From assembly GCF_014131695.1 (NCBI RefSeq), contig NZ_CP036346.1, forward strand, positions 1,798,001 to 1,862,000: DNA of 64,000 bases, written 5' to 3'. A program made the translations under genes and the position numbers. The stretch comes from Thomasclavelia ramosa DSM 1402. GTDB taxonomy: Bacteria > Bacillota_I > Bacilli_A > Erysipelotrichales > Coprobacillaceae. Below the pieces are notes generated by a model, which ran no database searches, was not told the DNA's origin, and saw only the letters and a list, made by a program, of their open reading frames with translations. Below are positions 32,663 to 41,332 of the stretch, piece by piece (position 1 is the stretch's first letter; each line of letters starts with the position of its first letter).

Positions 32663-33219
32663 ATATAGTCCCACTTTCCTTGATGTAGAAATACTATATT
32701 CAGCTTATTTTGAAGCGAAAAATCAACCAACTGTTCAGGTTTGACTGGTTTTATTTTTTCAAAACAACAACGTTCAAAAAGAAAAAGTAATTTTATTCTA
32801 AATGCTCTTTGATTAAAATCATGAATCAAAATAAAACCGTTATTATTTAGATAATTTAGCATCAATTTAAGACATTTTTCTTGATTCATTAAATGATGTA
32901 AACAATCTCGACAAATGATAACATCGACTTTATTTATTGGAAGACCTTTTTGTATCGATGCATGAATTAATTTTACATTAGTGTTTTTCTTTTTAGCTTC
33001 TTTAAGCATTGATAAACTAGAATCCACAATTGTGACTTGATGACCAGCAGCTTGTAAATCAGCGGCTAGTGTTCCACTTCCTCCGCCAACATCCAAAATA
33101 TGATATTGCCCCTTCGATAATTTGTGTTCAATAACACTTGTATCATCTAAATGAAACAAGCGCATAAAATGATCATATATCTTTGCATAACTATCAAATA
33201 AATAGCTCATAATTATCAC
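32638..33219 (-). CDS. Class I SAM-dependent methyltransferase (smaller)
   Basis: A 193-residue methyltransferase: ILDVGGGSGTLAADLQ is the SAM loop, VTIVDSSLSMLKEA motif II and VDVIICRDCLHHLM motif III, the UbiE/Ubi-like arrangement. It lacks the extra C-terminal domain of its neighbour. It is the first gene of the four-gene cluster and overlaps the larger methyltransferase by about 25 bases. A weak ATCACC-type site precedes its ATG. Acceptor unknown. Confidence 0.85.
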   Translation of the reverse strand: MIIMSYLFDSYAKIYDHFMRLFHLDDTSVIEHKLSKGQYHILDVGGGSGTLAADLQAAGHQVTIVDSSLSMLKEAKKKNTNVKLIHASIQKGLPINKVDVIICRDCLHHLMNQEKCLKLMLNYLNNNGFILIHDFNQRAFRIKLLFLFERCCFEKIKPVKPEQLVDFSLQNKLNIVFLHQGKWDYICMLKKEK

Positions 33220-33548
33220 CCTTTATTTCATTATATTATATATAATTAGTTATAGCTAATAAAAAAGATACCTAGTAAAGTGAACCCAAGTATTTTATCC
33301 AATTATCAGATCATGATAACAGAGCAGCTTTCAAAGCATAATTAAACTTCTTCCAATATAAACTGCTAATTTGGAGATTTTCTCTTTGAGCATTAGTTAA
33401 TTTCATCAATAACTAAAAATCTCTCTAAAACTTTTATTTTATATGCGGTAACCCATCTTTATTTCTTTCTATAGCTTAAATTATTTAGATTATCACCATT
33501 ATTTTAAAATAAAATTAATATAAAAATGGACTATTAAAAATCCATTTT
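33220..33548. other. Intergenic region, 329 bases
   Basis: It contains the PHP-gene terminator at 33524-33549 (AAAATGGA/TCCATTTT). The reverse strand has a degenerate ORF (TNAQRENLQISSLYWKKFNYA, then a stop) that I cannot assign; no promoter was sharp enough to call. Confidence 0.5.
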
Positions 33549-34388
33549 CTACAATTTATGAAAAATTGGTTTCATTTGTTTAAAAGTACAAAATTCTTTA
33601 AAGCCAATCTTTTTTAAATCCTTTTTCATCGTTTCAATATGAGCACCTAGATGAACTTTTTCGTGACTATCACTACCTATTGTAATAATTCTTCCCCCAA
33701 GATCGTAATATAGCTGAAAAATATCACGTGATGGCATTAAATCATCAAGACCATATCTAACTGAAGATGTATTTAATTCAATTCCCTTTCCATCTTCAAT
33801 AATATATTTAAGTATCCTAGTGATTATCTCCTTGTGTTCATTGAAGGCATCATAACCATCTTTATCATCATAACGTTTAATTAAATCCATATGTCCCAAA
33901 ACACTGTAATCATGATAGTTTCTTACAACATCATACATTTCTTGGTAGTATCTTTGATAATATTCAGCCTCACTTAGTCCAGCTTGAAAATCATTAGTCC
34001 AAAACTCTTTATTTTCAACTTGATGAATTGAAAGAATAATAAAATCAAATGGATATTTATTAAAAAGTTTTTGAAATTTATCAATAGTATGCATTTGTAT
34101 TCCAAATTCCATTCCTTTTTTTATCGTAATTTGGTTACAATATTTCTCTGTTAAAGAATCAATTTTTTGAAAATACTGTGGATAATTGACATTGGCAATA
34201 GTCTTTTCATTCTCTTTAATTATTAAATTTGGATCATCCCAATCTAATTTGATTCCATAATCAACATGATCTGTAAAACATATTTCTTTAATACCTAAAA
34301 CGATTGCATCCCTAATAACATCCTCCATTAGATAGCAAGAATCATCGCTATACTCTGTATGTACATGATAATCACAAAACATTTTCAA
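33549..34388 (-). CDS. PHP-domain phosphatase, HisJ (histidinol-phosphatase) family
   Basis: A 279-residue metal-dependent phosphoesterase. DYHVHTEYSDDSCYL carries the first metal-binding His pair, CFTDHVDYG the next, SIHQVEN and GHMDLIKRY the later His residues, and GSDSHEK closes the trinuclear site. In a histidine-making organism this would be histidinol-phosphatase; no other his gene is nearby, so a general phosphatase role is equally possible. A TTC-AAGG site lies before the ATG. It stands alone between the radical SAM cluster and the EIIB relics. Confidence 0.85.
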   Translation of the reverse strand: MKMFCDYHVHTEYSDDSCYLMEDVIRDAIVLGIKEICFTDHVDYGIKLDWDDPNLIIKENEKTIANVNYPQYFQKIDSLTEKYCNQITIKKGMEFGIQMHTIDKFQKLFNKYPFDFIILSIHQVENKEFWTNDFQAGLSEAEYYQRYYQEMYDVVRNYHDYSVLGHMDLIKRYDDKDGYDAFNEHKEIITRILKYIIEDGKGIELNTSSVRYGLDDLMPSRDIFQLYYDLGGRIITIGSDSHEKVHLGAHIETMKKDLKKIGFKEFCTFKQMKPIFHKL

Positions 34389-34587
34389 GCTCCCTTCTAT
34401 TAATGACTAAATTATAACAGTTATCCTATCTTTTTGTTACTATACCAAATTTTGAAAAAATTTTTTCTATTCTTCTAACTACTTTAATCAAAAAGCTGCA
34501 AAAATATTCCATAATGTTTAAAGAGTCTATAATCTGTTCCCATTTTTTGTATAATAAGCACAATGATAGATAAAGGAGTGAGATAAT

Positions 34588-34922
34588 ATGAATAACTTTT
34601 TAAAACAAGTAAACTATTTGGTTATGTATCAGTGGGCAAAAGATAAATTTCCAAATGAATATTATGAAAACAATGAAAGATTTTAGATGTATTGATAATA
34701 CTTGAAAAAAGTTTTAATTTATTGCAGCTAGGGATTTACTTCTTCTTTTTTGCTTACAACATACAAAAATTCCTTGATTTAAATCAAGGAAAACTAAAAA
34801 TAGAATCTGTTGATATTAACACTCTAAATAAAAATATTAATAACAAAGATGATTTGATTCTTTTATTACCACTTATCAATCGCTGTAAAGCTAACTTAAA
34901 AATAAATTTATTACTAACATAA
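34588..34922 (+). pseudogene. Relic of the EIIB-like/novel-domain protein family (member 3)
   Basis: ATG at 34588, after AGGAGTGAG, gives MNNFLKQVNYLVMYQWAKDK, which lines up with the start of the intact protein at 46870-47469 (M-x-x-F-Y, V-x-Y-x-W-x-K). The frame meets TAG, then TGA and TAA, and resumes as KKVLIYCS, TAG, GFTSSFFAYNIQKF, then DDLILLLPLINR, which is the EIIB Cys loop and strand of that family. The middle 80-odd residues are missing. So this is a third copy, internally deleted and broken. Confidence 0.7.
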
Positions 34923-34997
34923 TTTCCATTCTAAACAGTGAGCATACTTGCAATAAATATCCCAACGTTTTATCTATCATTAATAAAGATACTTAAG

Positions 34998-35069
34998 ATG
35001 AAAATATTGTTGGTTAGCAATACAGGAATGACAGTTAACCTACTTGCTGTGCAAATGAAAAAATATCCA
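34998..35069 (+). pseudogene. PTS EIIB N-terminal fragment with Cys to Ser change
   Basis: The plus strand reads MKILLVSNTGMTVNLLAVQ, the start of a cellobiose-type EIIB except that the phosphorylated Cys is Ser. It runs into the downstream terminator after about 24 codons and has no ribosome site or second half. It is a remnant of a transport-type EIIB, distinct from the one at 34588. Confidence 0.55.
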
Positions 35070-35091
35070 CTTCATTATGAAGTGGATATTT
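35061..35091. terminator. Bidirectional terminator
   Basis: Arms AAATATCCACTTC and GAAGTGGATATTT, 13 bases each with a 5-base loop, end the phosphatase gene at 35092 and are flanked by T or A runs on both sides. Confidence 0.85.
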
Positions 35092-35670
35092 TTAATTATA
35101 TTTGTGTCTAATTACTTCTTCCAACTTAAATACTCCATCATTAAATTGATAAACAAAAATACAGCAATTTCCAAACCCTTTATTTAATTCTTCAGTTGGA
35201 TCTTGAATTGCTCTTAAAAAGTTAAAGCAAGCTCCACTATGGCTAACAGCTAAAACATTAAAATGATCATCTCGTTCCATAATATTTGTCAATGTCTGCA
35301 TCATTCGATCTCTAACTGTATTTGAAGACTCTCCACCATATTGTAAATAGAAAGTTTCGCAATCCTTTGGTGTCAAGTGACAATTTAACCTTTCACTCTC
35401 ACCTTCTAATTGACCATAAAAATTTTCTTTTAACCCTTTTAAACGCGTATACGGCATATCTGTAACTAATTCTAAGGTATCACTACATCTCTCACTAGTA
35501 GAACAATAGGCATGATCAAAAGTAATTTGATGATCTTTAAAATATTGTCCGGCTACTTTAGCTTGATACTGCCCCAACTCTGTTAATGGCGAATCACACC
35601 AGCCTTGAATTTTATTTTGAAGATTAAATAGTGTTTGTCCATGACGCATTAAATATAATTTTTTCACCAT
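35092..35670 (-). CDS. Histidine phosphatase (phosphoglycerate-mutase-like)
   Basis: A 192-residue member of the histidine phosphatase superfamily. LMRHGQTLFN holds the phosphorylated His and the RHG motif, STSERCSDT the second Arg, ENFYGQLEGESER the acid, and VSHSGACFNFL the second His. The family acts on phosphosugars or as a mutase; the substrate cannot be read off. It lies 14 bases after the AKR at 35684 and is probably the last gene of the redox cassette transcript. Confidence 0.9.
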   Translation of the reverse strand: MVKKLYLMRHGQTLFNLQNKIQGWCDSPLTELGQYQAKVAGQYFKDHQITFDHAYCSTSERCSDTLELVTDMPYTRLKGLKENFYGQLEGESERLNCHLTPKDCETFYLQYGGESSNTVRDRMMQTLTNIMERDDHFNVLAVSHSGACFNFLRAIQDPTEELNKGFGNCCIFVYQFNDGVFKLEEVIRHKYN

Positions 35671-35683
35671 TTTTTCATCCTTT

Positions 35684-36661
35684 CTAATTATGTCCCATAA
35701 TTACATGAGGCTGATAGCATTCTTCTAAATATTCTATATCTTCTTGTGTTAGTTTAACTGTTAAAGCACCCGCAAAATCGTCTAAATATTTTTCTTTTGT
35801 AATCCCTACAATTGGTGCAGTCACGCCTTTAGCCCATAACCATGCAACAGCAACTTGAGATTTAGTGACTTGATATTTATCTGCAATTTCAGCAACTCTT
35901 TCAACAATTTTTCGATCTGTATCTACAGTACTATCATATTTTCGTTTTGCAACCAAATCTTCTTGAGCTCTTTTTGAATCTGAATTCCAATCACGAGTTA
36001 ATCGTCCTGCCGCTAGTGGACTATAAGGCACCAAAGCTACTTTCATATCTTTGCATAAAGGAATCATTTCTCGCTCTTCTTCACGATATAATAAATTATA
36101 ATGACCCTGCATTACAGAAAATTTAGTCCATCCATTTTTTTCTGCAAGATACTGTGCTTTTTGAAATTGCCAGGCATACATCGATGAAGCACCTAAATAA
36201 TGAACCTTTCCTGCTCTAACCAAATCATTTAGAGCACACATCGTTTCTTCAATTGGAGTATTATAATCCCAGCGATGAATATAAAGTAAATCAATATAAT
36301 CGGTTCCCAATCTTTTTAAACATTGTTCAACTTCATGCAAAATTGCTTTTCGCGATAATCCTTTCCCATTTGGTCCTTCATGCATTTGACCGCTTACTTT
36401 TGTAGCGATTACAATTTCTTCCCGTTTAGCATACTCCTGAAGCGCTCGTCCTAAAATTTCTTCACTGGCCCCTAATCCATAAACATTAGCAGTATCAAAA
36501 AAATTGATTCCTAAATCTAATGCTTTTTTTATAATCTTACGAGAATCAGTTTCATTCAGTACCCAACTATGGATCCAACGTTGAGGATCCCCGAAACTCA
36601 TACAACCTAAACATATTTTAGATACTTCTAAACCTGTATTTCCTAATTTTACATATTCCAT
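35684..36661 (-). CDS. Aldo/keto reductase (second copy)
   Basis: A 325-residue AKR with the same tetrad numbering as the enzyme at 3337: Asp56 and Tyr61 in FFDTANVYGLG, Lys88 in VIATKVSG and His129 in YIHRWDY. APIVGITKEKYLDDF closes the cofactor site. The region 22-42, which lies over the substrate, differs most from the first copy (FGDPQRWIHSW against FGELDRGGIPG). It belongs to the MerR, MFS, CMD and cupin operon. Confidence 0.93.
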   Translation of the reverse strand: MEYVKLGNTGLEVSKICLGCMSFGDPQRWIHSWVLNETDSRKIIKKALDLGINFFDTANVYGLGASEEILGRALQEYAKREEIVIATKVSGQMHEGPNGKGLSRKAILHEVEQCLKRLGTDYIDLLYIHRWDYNTPIEETMCALNDLVRAGKVHYLGASSMYAWQFQKAQYLAEKNGWTKFSVMQGHYNLLYREEEREMIPLCKDMKVALVPYSPLAAGRLTRDWNSDSKRAQEDLVAKRKYDSTVDTDRKIVERVAEIADKYQVTKSQVAVAWLWAKGVTAPIVGITKEKYLDDFAGALTVKLTQEDIEYLEECYQPHVIMGHN

Positions 36662-36675
36662 TGTCTTATCTCCTT

Positions 36676-37086
36676 TTATAATTTTTCATATTCTTCATCT
36701 GTAACTGGTTCACACCACTCATTAGAAGCATCCTTAGCCGGCACTTCAACAGCTAAATGACTAAACCAGCTATCCTTTACTGCTCCATGCCAATGTTTTA
36801 TCTCAGGTGGAATATTTACAATATCACCTGGTTTTAAACATTGTACTGGTTTTCCCCACTCTTGATAATAACCTTTTCCACCAGTAACGATTAAGATTTG
36901 ACCACCTTTATGATGAATATGCCAATTATTACGACAACCGGGTTCAAATGTGACATTGACAACACCAACTCCTTCTGTTGTTAGATGTTTCAAATAACTT
37001 TGACCAATAAAATATTTTGCATACGCATCATTAGGTTCTCCTAATTCAAATACTGCAGATGGTCCTAAACTTTCTTCACGATTCAT
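36676..37086 (-). CDS. Cupin-domain protein
   Basis: A 136-residue single cupin. WHIHHKGGQILIVTGGKGYYQEWG is the first metal-binding motif with three His, and IPPEIKHWHGAVKDSW the second. It probably works as an isomerase, decarboxylase or small-molecule-binding partner; cupins of this type are commonly next to CMD and AKR genes. The ATG at 37086 is preferred over 37101 because GGAGGAA is 6 bases upstream of it. It lies between the CMD and AKR genes. Confidence 0.9.
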   Translation of the reverse strand: MNREESLGPSAVFELGEPNDAYAKYFIGQSYLKHLTTEGVGVVNVTFEPGCRNNWHIHHKGGQILIVTGGKGYYQEWGKPVQCLKPGDIVNIPPEIKHWHGAVKDSWFSHLAVEVPAKDASNEWCEPVTDEEYEKL

Positions 37087-37103
37087 TTTACATTCCTCCA
37101 TTT

Positions 37104-37847
37104 TTATTTCTTAGTTATTTCATTAATAATTGCAATTGCATTTAATGTTCTTGGAAATCCTATATACGGTTGACATTGAGTGATTGTTTCAATTAAAGTA
37201 TCACGATTATTTCCAACTGTTAGATTTGCCCCAACATGAGCTCGCAATTGATTCTCACAACCTCCTAAAGTAGCTAACATCACCATTGTAATCAATTCTC
37301 TTGTTGGTAAATCCAAACCATTTCTTGTATAAAAATCTCCAAAACAGTATTCAGATAAATAATTTTGAATGTGCTTTAATTCCTTTGGAGCATGGTCGTG
37401 ACCTGCTTGAATATGCTCTTGTCCAAATGCAGCACTTTGAACTGCAAATCCCTTTTCAAATCTATTATCACCTTGTACCGTTGCTTGTGGTAATAGTGGT
37501 AAACTAATATTTTTCTCTTCAAAAACAAGATTAACTATTTCTAATGCTTCTTCTACTTTGCCTAATCCTATATAGGGAGTGCATTGATATACTGCTTCTT
37601 TAATTTCTACAGGTGTTACTCCGACACTCAAGCCACTTGTCACATGTTCCTTTAAAGCCTTTAAAGTATGATTGGTAGTATTAACGACAATTAAAATAAG
37701 CTCTCTTAATTTAAAATCAAGGTTACCATGGTGATAGACATCCCCATAAAGATAATTAATCATAATTTCCCGAAGTTCTGGATCCTTTACTAAAAAATCC
37801 TTTCCATCATTTAAATCACTAAATAACTGTTCTGCTTTCTTATTCAT
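37104..37847 (-). CDS. Carboxymuconolactone decarboxylase-domain protein, two repeats (second copy)
   Basis: A 247-residue paralogue of the protein at 5209. The first CMD repeat (LRELILIVVNTTNHTLKALKEH, then GVTPVEIKEAVYQCTPYIGL) and the second (LPTRELITMVMLATLGGCENQ, then HVGANLTVGN) have the same layout and no CxxC. AGGAGGAAAG precedes the ATG. The repeated pairing with an AKR in two loci argues for a shared enzymatic step. Confidence 0.9.
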   Translation of the reverse strand: MNKKAEQLFSDLNDGKDFLVKDPELREIMINYLYGDVYHHGNLDFKLRELILIVVNTTNHTLKALKEHVTSGLSVGVTPVEIKEAVYQCTPYIGLGKVEEALEIVNLVFEEKNISLPLLPQATVQGDNRFEKGFAVQSAAFGQEHIQAGHDHAPKELKHIQNYLSEYCFGDFYTRNGLDLPTRELITMVMLATLGGCENQLRAHVGANLTVGNNRDTLIETITQCQPYIGFPRTLNAIAIINEITKK

Positions 37848-37860
37848 AATCTTTCCTCCT

Positions 37861-39063
37861 CTATTCTTTTGTTTTGGCAGTTAATGTTAAAGTAATTACA
37901 CAAACTGCAATCATTGCTAGAGCAATGATAAATGCATATAAATAAGAGCCAAAGAAATCATATATATACCCTACCATAGATAAAGAAATTGCTGCTCCTA
38001 AATTAGAAGCAAAAGAAATCTTTGGGAAAACTCTTGCATAATTATCTATTCCAAAGAAGTATTTGGTTAATAAAGGCAATGCCACTGCTCCAATTGAATA
38101 ACATGAACCAAACAAAAATGCTCCAATAATTAATAGCCACGCTGTTGAACCCCACATTAATAAAATAATTCCTACAGTATTAGCTATGATCATTGTAACA
38201 GTTGCTTTAATTGCCCCTAAATGATCACTTAAAACTCCAATAATCAATTTGGAAATAATATTTCCTACCATTCCCGATGACAAAAGCATTGCTCCTAATG
38301 CAGCACTATAGCCCAATGATTGACCATATCCAGGTAAATGCTGAGTAACACTAGTAATACAACTACATAATAATCCGAAGACAAAGAAACTAATAAATGC
38401 AACTGTTGTAAAGCTAAATGAATTTGACACTTGTGTCACCATATCTTGTGGCTGCTCCACATGTCCATAAGGTAAACAACCATCTTTTTGTGGATCAAGG
38501 TGAAATGGATATAAGACAGCGGGCAAACATAATCCTAATATAATTGCAGCTTTGATTAAATAACCAGTTTGCCATCCAAAATTTTCAATAAAGCTTGATA
38601 AAATCGGTGAACAAATCGATCCTGCTAAACCACTGAATCCAAAGACAATACTAGTAGCCAAACCATGACTTTTTTCAAACCAATTATTAATAATTATTGT
38701 TAAGGGAACAATTGAAAACATACCTGTACTAAGTCCTCTGATAGCTCCCAGCAGATAAAATCCCGGAATTGATTTAGTTACTGCCATCAATCCTGTAGCA
38801 ACTACTGCTATTACAACACTAATTGTCAGTAATAGTTTGTAAGATACTTTATTCATAATTCTAGGTATGAATAAAGCCCCAATTGCTGTTGTTAATGAAA
38901 AGATAGTCATATGCATAGAAAATGTTCCACGCATAATTCCAAGACTAGTTGAAACAGGTGTATAAAAGACACCTGACGAATTAATTGAAACCCCTATTGA
39001 AGATGCCGCTAAACCACAACATACAATTAAAACTAACCAATGTTTACTACTTTTGCTCACCAT
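37861..39063 (-). CDS. MFS transporter, 12 segments
   Basis: A 400-residue major facilitator with 12 predicted segments. GALFIPRIMNKVSYKLLL is the loop 2-3 signature region, and IIGVLSDHLGAIKATV its repeat in the second half. It resembles the oxalate/formate-antiporter-like (OFA) subfamily of small-acid transporters, though that is from memory of layout, not from a search. AAGGAGAAG precedes its start, which lies in the last codons of the MerR gene; it is cotranscribed with MerR, CMD, cupin and AKR genes. Confidence 0.9.
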   Translation of the reverse strand: MVSKSSKHWLVLIVCCGLAASSIGVSINSSGVFYTPVSTSLGIMRGTFSMHMTIFSLTTAIGALFIPRIMNKVSYKLLLTISVVIAVVATGLMAVTKSIPGFYLLGAIRGLSTGMFSIVPLTIIINNWFEKSHGLATSIVFGFSGLAGSICSPILSSFIENFGWQTGYLIKAAIILGLCLPAVLYPFHLDPQKDGCLPYGHVEQPQDMVTQVSNSFSFTTVAFISFFVFGLLCSCITSVTQHLPGYGQSLGYSAALGAMLLSSGMVGNIISKLIIGVLSDHLGAIKATVTMIIANTVGIILLMWGSTAWLLIIGAFLFGSCYSIGAVALPLLTKYFFGIDNYARVFPKISFASNLGAAISLSMVGYIYDFFGSYLYAFIIALAMIAVCVITLTLTAKTKE

Positions 39064-39418
39064 GTTTTATCTTCTCCTTATCTTTTAACTGGTAAATCAA
39101 ATAATCCAAAGAATCTATATTTTTCTGTTGATTATGAATACTATCTAATAGCTTTTGACGTTCTAACTTCAAAACCTGAATTTGCTGTTTCTTCGTATGT
39201 GCCCCTTGTTCATTTAATTCGATATATTTCAAAATAGTTTCATTGCTCAAGCCAATATTTTTCAATGTTAATATTAAACTTAATCTTTCAATATCTTTAT
39301 CTTCATATTCTCTAATACCATTAACACGGTTAACATCTTCAAATAGACCAACTTTTTCATAGTATCGTAAAGCTGTTATTGAAACATTAAATCTCTTACT
39401 TACCTCTTTTATTCTCAA
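39047..39418 (-). CDS. MerR-family regulator
   Basis: A 123-residue regulator with TTG start after GGAGGTG. IKEVSKRFNVSITALRYYEKVGLF is the winged helix; residues 75-120 form the coiled coil (LKLERQKLLDSIHNQQKNIDS). It has no C-terminal ligand domain or Cys metal site, so it is a short MerR of the drug- or stress-sensing kind. It leads the operon that carries MFS, CMD, cupin and AKR and overlaps the MFS gene by 17 bases. Confidence 0.92.
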   Translation of the reverse strand: MRIKEVSKRFNVSITALRYYEKVGLFEDVNRVNGIREYEDKDIERLSLILTLKNIGLSNETILKYIELNEQGAHTKKQQIQVLKLERQKLLDSIHNQQKNIDSLDYLIYQLKDKEKIKHGEQK

Positions 39419-39475
39419 GATGTTTCACCTCCATTACCTTATCTATACACTTATATTTTAAGTTAATTATATTGT

Positions 39476-39492
39476 TATGTCTAATACCTATA
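39476..39492. promoter_or_regulatory. 17-bp shared motif, copy 1 (upstream of MerR operon)
   Basis: TATGTCTAATACCTATA is identical at 40422-40438. On the reverse strand it contains T-N11-A. It is about 60 bases before the MerR start, where a LysR-type activator would bind. Confidence 0.6.
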
Positions 39493-39537
39493 TTGTATTA
39501 TCAATAATACCTAAAAAGCATTATTGATATATCAAAA

Positions 39538-39566
39538 AACCAAGCTATACTAATGACAACTTGGTT
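39538..39566 (-). terminator. Terminator after metallo-hydrolase gene
   Basis: Arms AACCAAG and CTTGGTT with a 15-base loop, followed on the reverse strand by a run of T, 10 bases past the stop codon at 39576. Confidence 0.75.
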
Positions 39567-39575
39567 CTAACAATT

Positions 39576-40373
39576 TTATTTTTTTAATACAAAAGCTTCC
39601 CCTGGAGCTACAACTCTAATCCTTTCTGGATTAACAACACGTCCATTCAAAGACTTAGGATCACCATTAAATGCATTCATTTCCGGAGCATCAACAGTTC
39701 CCCAATGAATTAAAATTAATTCTGTATTAGGATATGTATTGGCCAATTTAATCGCATTATCTAAGCCGATATGCCAAGAATTATCTGAAAAATCAAATAA
39801 CATAACATCTGGTTCTGGCATTTGCAGATGTTCTTGTAAAAGTCTCGAATCTCCAACCATCCAAATCGTCCCATCAGGTGTATCAATCCAATAACCGCAA
39901 TAATCTTCAAACTGATATTTACGAATTTTACTATACTTACTACTTTCATTTTGCCAAGCATGATCAGCAGGAGTTAATTTTATTTTCATGTTTCCAATTT
40001 CAAATGATTCACCAATATCATATCCATTTCCTTTTAAATCTTCTTCTGCGAATAATTCTGCTAAATAATGAGGACCATGAAATGATTTAGTCACTGGAGC
40101 TAAATTTTTACAGGTTAATCGACTAAAATGATCATTATCGCAATGTGTAATCAATACTCCATCTAAACTAGGTACATCTTTAGGTAAAATTGGCATTTCA
40201 ACTAATAAAGGTAGATCAAATCCTTCTAATAATGGATCAATCATCAAAGTAGTACCGTGACTATTGATCATCACACCAGCGCTTGATAACCAATAAATTC
40301 TAGTTTCATCAATGGGCTGAAAATCCTTTTCCGTCATAAAAATTGTTCGTGGTGCAACAGCTTGTTTTGTCAT
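39576..40373 (-). CDS. Metallo-beta-lactamase-fold hydrolase
   Basis: A 265-residue MBL-fold enzyme, UlaG-like. LITHCDNDHFSRL is the HxxxDH metal motif, WMVGDSR the bridging Asp and LILIHWGT the last His region. The fold hydrolyses lactones or phosphodiesters. It is transcribed from a promoter bearing the same 17-bp motif as the MerR operon and lies just downstream of the LysR gene; a lactonase acting with the CMD/AKR enzymes is inferred. Confidence 0.88.
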   Translation of the reverse strand: MTKQAVAPRTIFMTEKDFQPIDETRIYWLSSAGVMINSHGTTLMIDPLLEGFDLPLLVEMPILPKDVPSLDGVLITHCDNDHFSRLTCKNLAPVTKSFHGPHYLAELFAEEDLKGNGYDIGESFEIGNMKIKLTPADHAWQNESSKYSKIRKYQFEDYCGYWIDTPDGTIWMVGDSRLLQEHLQMPEPDVMLFDFSDNSWHIGLDNAIKLANTYPNTELILIHWGTVDAPEMNAFNGDPKSLNGRVVNPERIRVVAPGEAFVLKK

Positions 40374-40421
40374 TATAATTCATCCTTTCTTTTCAATGTT
40401 ATTATAAATCGTCAGAAATTA

Positions 40422-40438
40422 TATGTCTAATACCTATA
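40422..40438. promoter_or_regulatory. 17-bp shared motif, copy 2 (upstream of metallo-hydrolase)
   Basis: TATGTCTAATACCTATA repeats 39476-39492 exactly, about 50 bases before the metallo-hydrolase start and between it and the LysR gene. The two copies tie the LysR to both transcripts. Confidence 0.6.
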
Positions 40439-40450
40439 ATCTATAATCAA

Positions 40451-41332
40451 TCATGCTTTTAGAGAATGCTTTATTTTTTCAATAAATCGCGCTGTAGCAG
40501 GTGAAAAAATTTGATGCTTTTTCCATACGATTACTGTTCCAGTTAACAATGGAGGATAAAATGGAATAAAGCGAATTTTTGTTTCATCATTAATATTGAC
40601 TAACTTTTCTAAACAAATCGCATACCCAATCCCCTCTTCTACCATAATTGCAGCATTATAAATAAGATTGTATGTCGCAATAATATCTAATTGCTCATAA
40701 TCTTGCCCAAACCAATTAGCTATTTCATTTTGAACGATTGTTCTTCGAGTACTTAATAATGGCAATTTTAATAAATCTTGTGGTGTTGCATATTCCTTAG
40801 CTGCAAGTTTACTATCTTTAGGTGCTAAAATACCCCAAACTTCCTTTTGCTCTAAGCGTACAAACTCATACTTTTCAATATCAACTGGTTCAGTCAGCAA
40901 ACCAATATCAATCAATCCTTTATCTAAACGCTCTTTAATATCATCAGCATTCCCACTATAAAATTGATATTTGATTTGAGGATATTCTTCTTTAAATTCT
41001 TTGATTATTCTAGCAAGAATATGCATAGCATTTGTTTCCCCACCACCAATAAAAATTTCTCCTGTAACTAGATTATCTTGTTCTAAAAATTCTTTTTCCG
41101 TTTTATTAGCTAGATCTACAATTTCCTCAGCTCTTCTTCGAAGCAGCATTCCTTCATCTGTTAAAACAATTCGATTTTTTCCTCGGATAAATAATTGCGC
41201 GTTTAACTCCTCTTCAAGCTGCATCAGTTGTCTTGATAAGGTTGGTTGAGTTATATGTAAAAACTCAGCGGCTTTTGTGATATTTTCTTCACGTGCTACC
41301 GCTAAAAAATACTTAAGTACTCTTAATTCCAT
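40451..41332 (-). CDS. LysR-family regulator
   Basis: A 293-residue LTTR with ENITKAAEFLHITQPTLSRQLMQLEEELN as the helix-turn-helix and an effector domain from about 92 onward. It is close by eye to the regulator at 45990, and it lies upstream of the metallo-hydrolase and the MerR operon. The shared 17-bp motif at 39476 and 40422 suggests it acts on both. GTGAGGTG precedes the ATG. Confidence 0.92.
   Translation of the reverse strand: MELRVLKYFLAVAREENITKAAEFLHITQPTLSRQLMQLEEELNAQLFIRGKNRIVLTDEGMLLRRRAEEIVDLANKTEKEFLEQDNLVTGEIFIGGGETNAMHILARIIKEFKEEYPQIKYQFYSGNADDIKERLDKGLIDIGLLTEPVDIEKYEFVRLEQKEVWGILAPKDSKLAAKEYATPQDLLKLPLLSTRRTIVQNEIANWFGQDYEQLDIIATYNLIYNAAIMVEEGIGYAICLEKLVNINDETKIRFIPFYPPLLTGTVIVWKKHQIFSPATARFIEKIKHSLKA

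Noticed and set aside
29818-33219. RiPP biosynthesis cluster
   Set aside because: No short precursor ORF with a leader was found around the radical SAM gene, and no peptidase or peptide exporter is adjacent.
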